A program made the translations under genes and the position numbers. Positions 56,151-62,985 of a stretch of 64,000 nucleotides of DNA are shown piece by piece. A model generated the notes under the pieces. The model saw only the letters and a list, made by a program, of their open reading frames with translations, was not told where the DNA came from and ran no database searches. How positions within the stretch are numbered: the stretch's first letter is position 1; every line of letters starts with the position of its first letter. The DNA is from Terriglobales bacterium (GTDB lineage Bacteria; Acidobacteriota; Terriglobia; Terriglobales; Acidobacteriaceae): NCBI GenBank assembly GCA_035573675.1, contig DATMAB010000017.1:62001-126000 (forward strand). The letters run 5' to 3'.

Positions 56151-56572
56151 CCTTGCATTACTTCGCGGTTACTCTCGTGACGTTTACAGTCCGGGAAAAC
56201 GACCCTAATGTGGTAGGCGATTGGCAGTTCTGGGGGAGGGCTGCCGTCGGGCGTCCGCGAGCTAACCGCTCTCGGGCGCCTCTAACTTTTTGTAGCCACT
56301 TCGGCAAGCACTGCCGACGAACCACGTTTCGGCCTTGTTTTGGAAAGCGCGGCTTGGTAGGTCGGGCTTCCAGCCCGACTCGCGAAGCGACCGCGCCCTA
56401 GATGGCTCCCAATCCTCCCGCCTTTAGGCCCTGAGGAACGTGGTTTCCCGCGCTTTCTGCTACTCTTGAAACCCCTGCGCATCTAATCCAGTGAGTGGTA
56501 CCATGAAAACACGGTACGTTTTGGACCGCGAATCAACCTCGGCGGTCCTGCGCTCATACTTTCGGAGGCGAA
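56151..56572. other. Intergenic region with a palindrome and a possible upstream ORF
   Basis: 422 bases between the Kelch gene and trxA. It contains GTCGGGCT-TCC-AGCCCGAC (56361-56379), of the same style as the other palindromes in the window, and a 26-codon ORF at 56503-56583 that overlaps the trxA start. No other gene is supported. Confidence 0.55.
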
Positions 56573-56583
56573 ATGGCTGGTAA
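56503..56583 (+). CDS. Candidate 26-residue upstream ORF overlapping trxA
   Basis: ATG at 56503 opens MKTRYVLDRESTSAVLRSYF..., closing at a TAA 11 nt inside trxA. Its stop would let ribosomes reinitiate at the trxA ATG. The ribosome binding site is weak, so it may be chance. Confidence 0.25.
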   Translation: MKTRYVLDRESTSAVLRSYFRRRNGW

Positions 56584-56905
56584 CGGGATTTTGGAATTAA
56601 CCGACGCAACATTCGACCAGGACGTGCTCAAGAGCGAGCAGCCGGTGCTGGTGGATTTCTGGGCCGCGTGGTGCGGCCCCTGTCGCGCAATCGCGCCCAT
56701 CGTGGACGAGGTCGCGCAGAGCTACCGGGGTCGCGTCAAGGTCGCCAAGATGGACGTCGACCGCAGCCCGGCCACGCCGCAACGCTACGGCGTCCGCGGC
56801 ATCCCTACGCTGCTGGTGTTCAAGGGCGGGCAGGTGAAGGAGCAGATCGTCGGCTTCGTCGACCGCGCCACCATCGAGAAGGCGCTCGACAAACACCTTT
56901 CCTAG
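56573..56905 (+). CDS. trxA: Thioredoxin
   Basis: 110 residues, canonical. Active-site WCGPC at residues 33-37, then the conserved cis-Pro loop VRGIPTLLVFKGG and the GFVDRATIEKAL C-terminal helix. It is the general cytoplasmic disulfide reductase, recycled by thioredoxin reductase (not in window). CGGAGG is 4 nt before the ATG. Confidence 0.96.
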   Translation: MAGNGILELTDATFDQDVLKSEQPVLVDFWAAWCGPCRAIAPIVDEVAQSYRGRVKVAKMDVDRSPATPQRYGVRGIPTLLVFKGGQVKEQIVGFVDRATIEKALDKHLS

Positions 56906-56922
56906 GTTCCATCGGATGGTTC

Positions 56923-56946
56923 AGCCCGGCTTCGGCCGGGCTTTCC
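56923..56946 (+). terminator. Intrinsic terminator after trxA
   Basis: An 8-bp stem AGCCCGGC/GCCGGGCT with a TTCG tetraloop (56923-56942) is followed by TTCC, 18 nt after the trxA stop. Good stem, modest T-tract. Confidence 0.65.
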
Positions 56947-57006
56947 GCTTTCAGGCCAACATCCCTCTTGTAGTTTTGCCCGCTTCCGGGGAGAATCGCG
57001 TCCGCC

Positions 57007-58983
57007 ATGTCGCGGCTCGCTCTACTGCTCGCGTGCCTGCTCTCTCTCTCTACAGTTGCGCAGGACCTGCCGGAGATGCCGCCCGACGCCGCGGCAGAAG
57101 AACTGGCTGCCGCCGCCGAAGAACGTATCCTCTCCTTCCACAGCGACATTACCGTCTATCCGGACGCTTCCATGCTGGTGCGCGAGACCATCAAGGTGCG
57201 TTCCACCGGCGAGCAGATCAGGCGGGGCATCTACCGCGACTTTCCCACCCGCTACGAGGACAAGTTCGGCAACGCCTACCGCGTCGGCTTCGACATCGAC
57301 GAGGTCCTGCGCGACGGCCGCCACGACGACTATCACACCGAGAGCCTGGAGAACGGCGTCCGCGTCTACATCGGCAACAAGGACGTCTTCCTCGATCCGG
57401 GCGAATACACTTACACTCTGGCCTACCGGACGCACCGCCAGCTCGGCTTCTTCCCCGACCACGACGAACTCTACTGGAACGTCACCGGCAACGGCTGGGG
57501 CTTCGCCATCGACAACGCTTCGGCCACCGTAACGCTGCCGCCTGGCATCGCGCGCGGCGACCTGAAGCTCGAAGGCTACACCGGCTACCAGGGTGCGACC
57601 GATCAGGACTACACCGCCGAGGTTTCCGAGGACGGCACGGCGCACTTCGCCACTACCAAAATGCTCGCTCCCAACCAGGGGCTGACCATCGTCGTCTCGT
57701 TTCCCAAAGGCGTCATCCCCGAGCCCACCCGCGACCAGAAGATCGCCTGGTTCCTGGCGGACAACCGTCCCGCGCTGGCGGCCGCCCTGGGCCTGTTGCT
57801 GGTGCTGGGCTACTACGTGGTCATCTGGCACCGCGTCGGGCGCGACCCGGATCCCGGCGCCATCATGCCGCTCTACGAGCCGCCGCAGCATCTCTCTCCC
57901 GCCGCCATGCGCCACCTGGTGAACATGGGATTCGACGACAAGACCTTCGCCGCCGCCGTCCTCAACATGGCGGTGAAGAAATACCTGACCATCCGCGAGG
58001 AGGGCGGCGACTACACGCTGGAACGCGCCACCGCCCAGGCCGGCCTCAGCGCTGACGAGAAGGCGGCCGCTACGCGCCTGCTGGATTCGCGCAAGTCCAT
58101 CGAGCTCAAGACCCAAAACCACGCCGCCATTCGCAGCGCCATCGAAGGTCTGAAGGATTCGCTCAAGAACAGCCAGGAGACCGTCTATTTCCTCACCAAC
58201 AAGCGTTATCTGATCCCGGGGCTCGTGATCTCCGCGCTCACACTGCTGGCGCAGGTGGTGGCGGCCGAGGGCGTCGAGCGCAAGATGCTCGCCGGCTTCA
58301 TGACCATCTGGCTTACCGGCTGGTCGTTCGGCGTCTTTTTTCTGCTGATGGCCGTGTTCCGCGCGTGGAAGGCCGTGATGTTCGGCGGCGTCGTCAATCG
58401 CGTTGTGAGCCTAGTGGGAGCGCTGTTCATCACCGCCTTCGCCGTGCCCTTTGTAGGCGGCGAGGGATTCGGCATCTACATGTATTCGCAGGCGACTTCC
58501 CCGGTCTCGGTGGCCGTGCTGCTGACCATTGTGGCCGTGAACGTCCTGTTCCACTATCTGCTGAAGGCGCCCACCAGCGCCGGCCGCGCGCTGCTCGACA
58601 AGGTGGAAGGCTTCAAGATGTTCCTGACCGCCGTGGACAGCGACCGCCTGCGCCGCTTCGAGGGTCCGGCGCGCACGCCGGAGCTGTTCGAGAAGTATCT
58701 TCCGTACGCGCTCGCTCTCGATTGCGAACAGCAGTGGGCTGACCAGTTCACCGACGTCCTGGCCAAGGCCGCCGAGGCGGAACAGGCCTCTGCGTACTCT
58801 CCTTCCTGGTACCGGGGCTCGAACTGGAATGCCTTCAACCCCGGAGGATTCGCGTCCTCGTTCGGAAGCTCGTTCTCCAGCGCCGTGTCTTCTTCCTCGA
58901 CACCTCCCGGCCGAAGCTCGGGCTCAAGCGGTGGCGGTTCTTCGGGAGGCGGCGGCGGCGGAGGCGGAGGCGGCGGCTGGTGA
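57007..58983 (+). CDS. DUF2207-family membrane protein with Gly-rich tail
   Basis: 658 residues. A signal peptide (1-18) precedes the extracytoplasmic DUF2207 domain (about 40-250: DITVYPDASMLVRETIKVRSTGEQIRRGIYRDFPTRY, YTYTLAYRTHRQLGFFPDHDELYWNVTGNGW). Then come a transmembrane helix (about 260-277), a cytoplasmic domain, two to three more hydrophobic segments (about 400-530), and a Ser/Gly-rich C-terminus ending in a run of Gly then Trp. Such proteins are often partnered with LemA. Function unknown. Confidence 0.85.
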   Translation: MSRLALLLACLLSLSTVAQDLPEMPPDAAAEELAAAAEERILSFHSDITVYPDASMLVRETIKVRSTGEQIRRGIYRDFPTRYEDKFGNAYRVGFDIDEVLRDGRHDDYHTESLENGVRVYIGNKDVFLDPGEYTYTLAYRTHRQLGFFPDHDELYWNVTGNGWGFAIDNASATVTLPPGIARGDLKLEGYTGYQGATDQDYTAEVSEDGTAHFATTKMLAPNQGLTIVVSFPKGVIPEPTRDQKIAWFLADNRPALAAALGLLLVLGYYVVIWHRVGRDPDPGAIMPLYEPPQHLSPAAMRHLVNMGFDDKTFAAAVLNMAVKKYLTIREEGGDYTLERATAQAGLSADEKAAATRLLDSRKSIELKTQNHAAIRSAIEGLKDSLKNSQETVYFLTNKRYLIPGLVISALTLLAQVVAAEGVERKMLAGFMTIWLTGWSFGVFFLLMAVFRAWKAVMFGGVVNRVVSLVGALFITAFAVPFVGGEGFGIYMYSQATSPVSVAVLLTIVAVNVLFHYLLKAPTSAGRALLDKVEGFKMFLTAVDSDRLRRFEGPARTPELFEKYLPYALALDCEQQWADQFTDVLAKAAEAEQASAYSPSWYRGSNWNAFNPGGFASSFGSSFSSAVSSSSTPPGRSSGSSGGGSSGGGGGGGGGGGW

Positions 58984-59031
58984 GGTTTAGGTTTCTGGCC
59001 ACTGGCCACTAGCCACTGACCACTGACTTTC
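58984..59031 (+). repeat. Heptanucleotide array of TGGCCAC units
   Basis: Units TGGCCAC, TGGCCAC, TAGCCAC, TGACCAC, TGACTTT lie between the DUF2207 and lexA stops, filling the 46-nt gap between convergent genes. Confidence 0.85.
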
Positions 59032-59644
59032 AGTACTTGCGCAGCACTCCGATCACCCGCCCCTGAATCTGCACCGAGGCGGCGGGCACGGTGATGGGCT
59101 GCATGGCGGCGTTCGACGGCTGCAGGCGGACGTAATCCCCTTCGCGGTAGATGCGCTTCAGCGTGGTCTCGGCGCCGTCCACCAGCGCCACCACCAGTTC
59201 GCCGTTCACCGCCACCTGGGTCTTCTCCACCAGGATGTAGTCACCCTCGACGATGTGTTCGTCCTGCATGGAATCGCCGCTGACCTCGAGCACGTAGACG
59301 TCCTTCGAGCGGGTGAAATCGGAGAAGTTAATGGTCTCCGGGTTCTCCACTCCTTCGATTGGCCGTCCCGCGGCGATTCTGCCCATCAGGGGCAGCGTCA
59401 CGGGCGCGGCCAGCGCCTGCCGCATCTTGCCCCGCGGCGGCAGCAGGTCGATGGAGCGGCTGCGGTTGTAGCCCCGCTTCAGAAGTCCTTTCTTCTCCAG
59501 GTTGGTCACGTGCTTGTGCACTGTGGCCAGCGAGTTCAGCCCCAGACCCTCGCGGATCTCTTCGAAGGAAGGCGAATAGCCGTTCTGCTGGACGAAGCCG
59601 GCAATGAAATCGTAGAGTTGGCGTTGCCTCCGGGTCAGTGCCAT
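59030..59644 (-). CDS. lexA: LexA repressor
   Basis: 204 residues. N-terminal winged helix (QLYDFIAGFVQQNGYSPSFEEI...GLNSLATVHKHVTNLEKKGLLKR) and C-terminal S24-type latent protease with self-cleavage site Ala92-Gly93, Ser125 (SGDSMQD) and Lys163 (ETTLKRI). It represses SOS genes until RecA-stimulated autocleavage. The promoter at 59651-59679 places its own start very close to the ATG; no textbook LexA box is obvious, so its operator may be of a lineage-specific type. Confidence 0.95.
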   Translation of the reverse strand: MALTRRQRQLYDFIAGFVQQNGYSPSFEEIREGLGLNSLATVHKHVTNLEKKGLLKRGYNRSRSIDLLPPRGKMRQALAAPVTLPLMGRIAAGRPIEGVENPETINFSDFTRSKDVYVLEVSGDSMQDEHIVEGDYILVEKTQVAVNGELVVALVDGAETTLKRIYREGDYVRLQPSNAAMQPITVPAASVQIQGRVIGVLRKY

Positions 59645-59650
59645 GCCCCA

Positions 59651-59679
59651 AGCTTAGGGGAAGAAAAGGCGAATGTCAA
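59651..59679 (-). promoter_or_regulatory. Consensus-like promoter for lexA
   Basis: On the minus strand TTGACA (59674-59679), 17-nt spacer and TAAGCT (59651-59656) lie only 6 nt upstream of the lexA ATG, implying a leaderless or very short-leader transcript. Confidence 0.55.
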
Positions 59680-59771
59680 GCCGGAACCTCCTGGCTAATG
59701 ATTCGTGCGGTTTCGGGTAAGAAGCACGTAGAACGGTTGCGGCTGGCAAGACCTTTACGAGAGGGCGCCCT

Positions 59772-60167
59772 ATGATTCGCACGCTGCTTCTGATTTCGAT
59801 TGTCACGCTACTGGCGGCCTTCGCTTCCGGCGATGAGCCGGCCAGGAAAGCAGAACTGCAATTCCTCTACCGCATCCAGCCGACTCGCGCCGCCCTGCTT
59901 ACCAGCGGTCCCACGCCGGAGGAACAGGCCATAGTCCTGGAACACTTCAACTACCTGAAGGACCTGGCCGCCAGGGGCGTGGTGATCCTCGCCGGGCGCA
60001 CGCTGAACACCGATGAGTCCTCATTCGGCATCGTGATCTTCCGGGCCGAGAATGAAGAAGCCGCGCGCCGCATCATGAACGGCGACCCGGCGGTGGCCAG
60101 GGGCGTGATGAAGGCCACGCTGTTTCCCTATCGCGTGGCGCTAATGGAAGGCAAGCCCATTCCGTAA
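59772..60167 (+). CDS. Exported YCII-domain protein
   Basis: 131 residues with a signal peptide (TLLLISIVTLLAAFASG). The mature part is a YCII-like alpha/beta barrel (LQFLYRIQPTRAAL, EHFNYLKDLAARGVVILAGRTLNTDESSFGIVIFRAENEEAARRIMNGDPAV, VMKATLFPYRVAL), a fold found as a small dimeric or fused domain with His/Asp in a shallow pocket. Most YCII proteins are cytoplasmic; the export signal is unusual. Confidence 0.78.
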   Translation: MIRTLLLISIVTLLAAFASGDEPARKAELQFLYRIQPTRAALLTSGPTPEEQAIVLEHFNYLKDLAARGVVILAGRTLNTDESSFGIVIFRAENEEAARRIMNGDPAVARGVMKATLFPYRVALMEGKPIP

Positions 60168-60181
60168 ATCTGACAGGACGC

Positions 60182-61372
60182 CTAGCGCGCGGCCACGCCC
60201 ATTTCGCTCAGGATCTGCTCCACCGCGGCAATGGCCGTGTCCAGTTCCTCATCCTTGTTATAGAAGTGCGGCGACATGCGCACCCCCGCCTTGGGGCGCC
60301 AGTCCACCAGGATGTCGCGTTTCAGCAATTGCGCGCACACTTCCCTGGAATTGGGCATGTCGATGGAGACAGTGCCGCCGCGCCGCTCGGGGTCGCGCGG
60401 CGTGTTCACCTTCCAGCCGCGTTCCTCGGCCATGCGGATGAGCCGCGCCGTCTGCCGCAGGGATTTTTCGCGGATGCGCTCCACGCCCACCTCGCGGATG
60501 ATTTTCAGCCCCGGCCGGCAGGCGTAGAGTGCGGGCAGGTGCGTGGTGCCGTTCATGAAGCGCATCGGCGGGTCCGCGTAGCGGATGGGGCCGATCTCGA
60601 AGGCGAATGAATCCTGGTGCGCGAACCATCCTGTAATGGTCGGCTCGAGCTTGCGGCCCAGCTCGGGGCGCACGTAGAGATAACCCACGCCGGCGCCACC
60701 GCACAGCCACTTCAGCACGCCCCCGGTGCAGAAATCGACGTCGAGCTTCTGCACGTCCACTGGCACCGTGCCCAGGGACTGGAACGTGTCCAGCAGCACC
60801 AGCGCTCCGACCTTGTGGGCCTTCTCGACGATGGCCGGCACGTCCTTGATGAACGAGCTGCGGAAGACGACGTGCGAGATGGGCACCAGCAACGTTTCTT
60901 CGTCGATAGCGTCCAGCAGGCGCTCGGTGGGCACGGTGATGCCGTCGTCCGTCTTCACCATGTGGACGCGCGCGCCGCGCCGCTGCTGCGCGTACCAGAA
61001 ATAGACCACCGAGGGGAAATTCATGTCGCTGAAGACGATCTTGTTGCGCTTGCCCGCGAAGTCGAAGCAGGAGGCCACCGTCGCCTGGCACAGGCTGACG
61101 TTCTGATGGGTCGAGACCGAACCCTTGGGGGCGTTCATCAATTCGCCGATCTCGTCGCCGACTTCGGTCTCCAGTCCCCACCATCCTTCTTCCCAGGCGC
61201 GCACGCCGCGCGTGGCCCAGGCGTCGGCGTAGGAGCGCAGCGCGTCATAGACGCCGCGGGGCATGGCGCCGAGCGAGTTACTGATCATGTAGGTGGTGGT
61301 GTCGAGGATGGGAAACTCGCTGCGCCAGCGCAGCAGAGGGTCGTGAGCGGAGTCGGTCGGCATGGGCTTCAT
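60182..61372 (-). CDS. Class V aminotransferase (kynureninase/cysteine-desulfurase-like)
   Basis: 396 residues from the ATG at 61372, with another ATG three codons later; neither has a clear ribosome binding site. The PLP fold includes YMISNSLGAMPRG, STHQNVSLCQATVASC, LVLLDTFQSLGTVPVD, and the Schiff-base Lys in GGVLKWLCGGAGVGYLYV, followed by FMNGTTHLPALYA. Candidate activities are kynureninase or a related desulfurase/aminotransferase; context gives no decision. The start lies next to octamer repeats. Confidence 0.8.
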   Translation of the reverse strand: MKPMPTDSAHDPLLRWRSEFPILDTTTYMISNSLGAMPRGVYDALRSYADAWATRGVRAWEEGWWGLETEVGDEIGELMNAPKGSVSTHQNVSLCQATVASCFDFAGKRNKIVFSDMNFPSVVYFWYAQQRRGARVHMVKTDDGITVPTERLLDAIDEETLLVPISHVVFRSSFIKDVPAIVEKAHKVGALVLLDTFQSLGTVPVDVQKLDVDFCTGGVLKWLCGGAGVGYLYVRPELGRKLEPTITGWFAHQDSFAFEIGPIRYADPPMRFMNGTTHLPALYACRPGLKIIREVGVERIREKSLRQTARLIRMAEERGWKVNTPRDPERRGGTVSIDMPNSREVCAQLLKRDILVDWRPKAGVRMSPHFYNKDEELDTAIAAVEQILSEMGVAAR

Positions 61373-61383
61373 TCTAGCAGTTG

Positions 61384-61452
61384 GCCACAGAGGCACGGAG
61401 ACGCAGAGCAATTGAATCATTGAATCATCGGATCATTGAATCATTGAAAATC
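61384..61452 (+). repeat. Two octamer arrays
   Basis: CACAGAGG, CACGGAGA, CGCAGAGC at 61386-61409 are followed by ATTGAATC, ATTGAATC, ATCGGATC, ATTGAATC, ATTGAAAA (61412-61451). The period is 8, unlike the 7-nt arrays in the atp operon. Confidence 0.85.
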
Positions 61453-61491
61453 GTTCATTCGGCGTGCTCGGCATCTCGGCGGTGAAGCAAG

Positions 61492-61812
61492 TCATTTGTG
61501 TTCGGAATCCTGCTTACCGTTCAAGGTGGACTTGGCGATCTGCAGCGACCAGAGGAGCAGGGACGCAGTGCGCGGGTCGAGGGACTGCTCCGTCAGGGCG
61601 CGGGCGACCTGCATGGCGGCGCAGGCCACGGCCTCGTCGTCCCTGAGGGCGGGGAACAGGCCGTTTTTCTGCGGATATCGGGCCCGAAGGTGGGCGAAAC
61701 AGAGGCGTTTTCCCTTGATGGCGGGCGAGCCGCAGCGGGCGCCGTCGGGCTTGAAGTGGTTACAGCGCGGGGCCTTACGGGCCAGATCGAGTTTAGCGAT
61801 AGGGTCGTTCAT
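61492..61812 (-). CDS. Small zinc-knuckle-like protein, multi-copy acidobacterial family
   Basis: 106 residues. N-terminal Cys/His pattern C17-x9-C27-x10-C38-x2-H41 (CNHFKPDGARCGSPAIKGKRLCFAH) looks zinc-binding. The C-terminal helix DPRTASLLLWSLQIAKSTLN is also characteristic. From memory, similar proteins recur many times in single acidobacterial genomes with no known role; I cannot check this here. The gene is driven by a consensus promoter and a 140-nt leader with three GAGTTA-complement motifs and a long G-tract right before the start. Confidence 0.72.
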   Translation of the reverse strand: MNDPIAKLDLARKAPRCNHFKPDGARCGSPAIKGKRLCFAHLRARYPQKNGLFPALRDDEAVACAAMQVARALTEQSLDPRTASLLLWSLQIAKSTLNGKQDSEHK

Positions 61813-61817
61813 GGATA

Positions 61818-61834
61818 CCCCCTCCCCCCTCCCC
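61818..61834 (-). promoter_or_regulatory. G-tract immediately upstream of the zinc-knuckle start
   Basis: On the minus strand the runs are GGGG, GGGGGG and GGGGG separated by single A, ending 5 nt before the ATG. It may act as a strong purine-rich ribosome binding site or fold as a G-quadruplex; both are inference. Confidence 0.45.
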
Positions 61835-61952
61835 TCTGAATAGAATCAACGAGTTAGGGTGGGGAAGTCCCGGGTGATCCCCGGAAACAAAGGAGTTAGA
61901 GGTAAGTTCCCCGTAAATAAGGAGTTATATTCACAAAGTCAATACTGCACGT

Positions 61953-61981
61953 AGAATATATCAAATAGATGCAAATGTCAA
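61953..61981 (-). promoter_or_regulatory. Sigma-70 promoter of the zinc-knuckle gene
   Basis: Minus-strand TTGACA (61976-61981), 17-nt spacer, TATTCT (61953-61958). Downstream the leader carries TAACTCC (complement of 61922-61927), TAACTCCTTTGTTTCCGGGG (61882-61898) and TAACTCG (61851-61856), the motif series also found after the promoter at 11194-11221. Confidence 0.65.
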
Positions 61982-62263
61982 GCGAAAAGTTGCAGGACCA
62001 GAGAAGAATCTGGGGCAGAGATTGCGGAGATCTCTCGGGTTCGAAGGGGTTGAGTCGGAGTGTCGGGAAATCGGGTTCTCCTCCGTCAAACCATAGCTAT
62101 CTCAAATTGGGAATTGCACAAGCGCATGTTTTTCAGTGGGTTGTGTATTGGCTGGGGATATGCAGTGCTGGGACGTCGCAAGGCCGTGCCGCCTGAGGGT
62201 CGGGCGAATTCTTGGGACATAAACCGAGTGCAGCTTCATCCAAAGACCTAATAGGAGTGGCCC

Positions 62264-62902
62264 TTGTCGGAGCGTTGCGAAAAGTACCCAAGCATGGAGC
62301 GCAGGTACTGCGCCCACTGTCAAGGCCCGACACTCGGCACGGCGGAGAACCCTAGGTTCTCAATGAATGCAGACTTTGATGAAGTTCACGGCTACCCAGT
62401 GGTTGAGATCCTGAAGAACGGAGGGCCGATACACCAGTACGATAGCCACTTCAGGTTTGGACGCCACAAGGCAGAGCTGCTGCTAGCGTGCTTACCGGCC
62501 CTAAGAGAGTTCGGCTGGTCTTCGGACGAGGAGAGGTTGCGATTTCAGCCGCGAACCTTTGACAAAAGGGAACTTGGCGTCAGCGTGAAAGTATTCGTCG
62601 AAATGCACCCCCATTTTGAGTGGTCTACGGGAGAGTTAATAGAGGAACCTTGGCTTCGGCTACAGGCCATATTTCCTGACCAATCTCATCTGGGTCTGGG
62701 CGTGATGAAATGTCGTGCGGTGTGGTCGGTGCAGGACGATCTTCGGGATTGGGTATGCCGGGTCAGGACACAAGCCAGCTTGGGCGAAATGTCCGAGGAG
62801 GAACTGATGGCTGAACTGAAGCGCCGCCTGAAGGCCAAGCATTCCCGTTGGGCCAACGAGACCGAAACAGACAAGCGGGACGCGCTTTTGAATCGCGATT
62901 GA
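62264..62902 (+). CDS. Hypothetical protein with N-terminal Cys pair
   Basis: 212 residues from a TTG at 62264, chosen because AGGAG lies 6 nt upstream; an ATG at 62294 is the alternative. CAHC near residue 16 suggests a metal-binding knuckle, and the C-terminus is a charged helix (SEEELMAELKRRLKAKHSRWANETETDKRD). Codon use is weaker in GC than the housekeeping genes. No family recognised. Confidence 0.55.
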   Translation: MSERCEKYPSMERRYCAHCQGPTLGTAENPRFSMNADFDEVHGYPVVEILKNGGPIHQYDSHFRFGRHKAELLLACLPALREFGWSSDEERLRFQPRTFDKRELGVSVKVFVEMHPHFEWSTGELIEEPWLRLQAIFPDQSHLGLGVMKCRAVWSVQDDLRDWVCRVRTQASLGEMSEEELMAELKRRLKAKHSRWANETETDKRDALLNRD

Positions 62903-62985
62903 GGACGCAGTCATGCTTGACTGCTCTGCCGCGGAAGCCTAGAGTTGTTGCCACCCTAAACAAACCTGTTCCTTAGGAGGTCTCC

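Larger units (their letters stand above)
61813..62263. other. Promoter-leader module and low-GC spacer
   Basis: 451 bases. 61818-61981 holds the leader and promoter of the zinc-knuckle gene; the rest to 62263 is lower in GC and holds small open frames of no clear merit. AGGAG at 62253-62257 serves the next gene. Confidence 0.55.
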
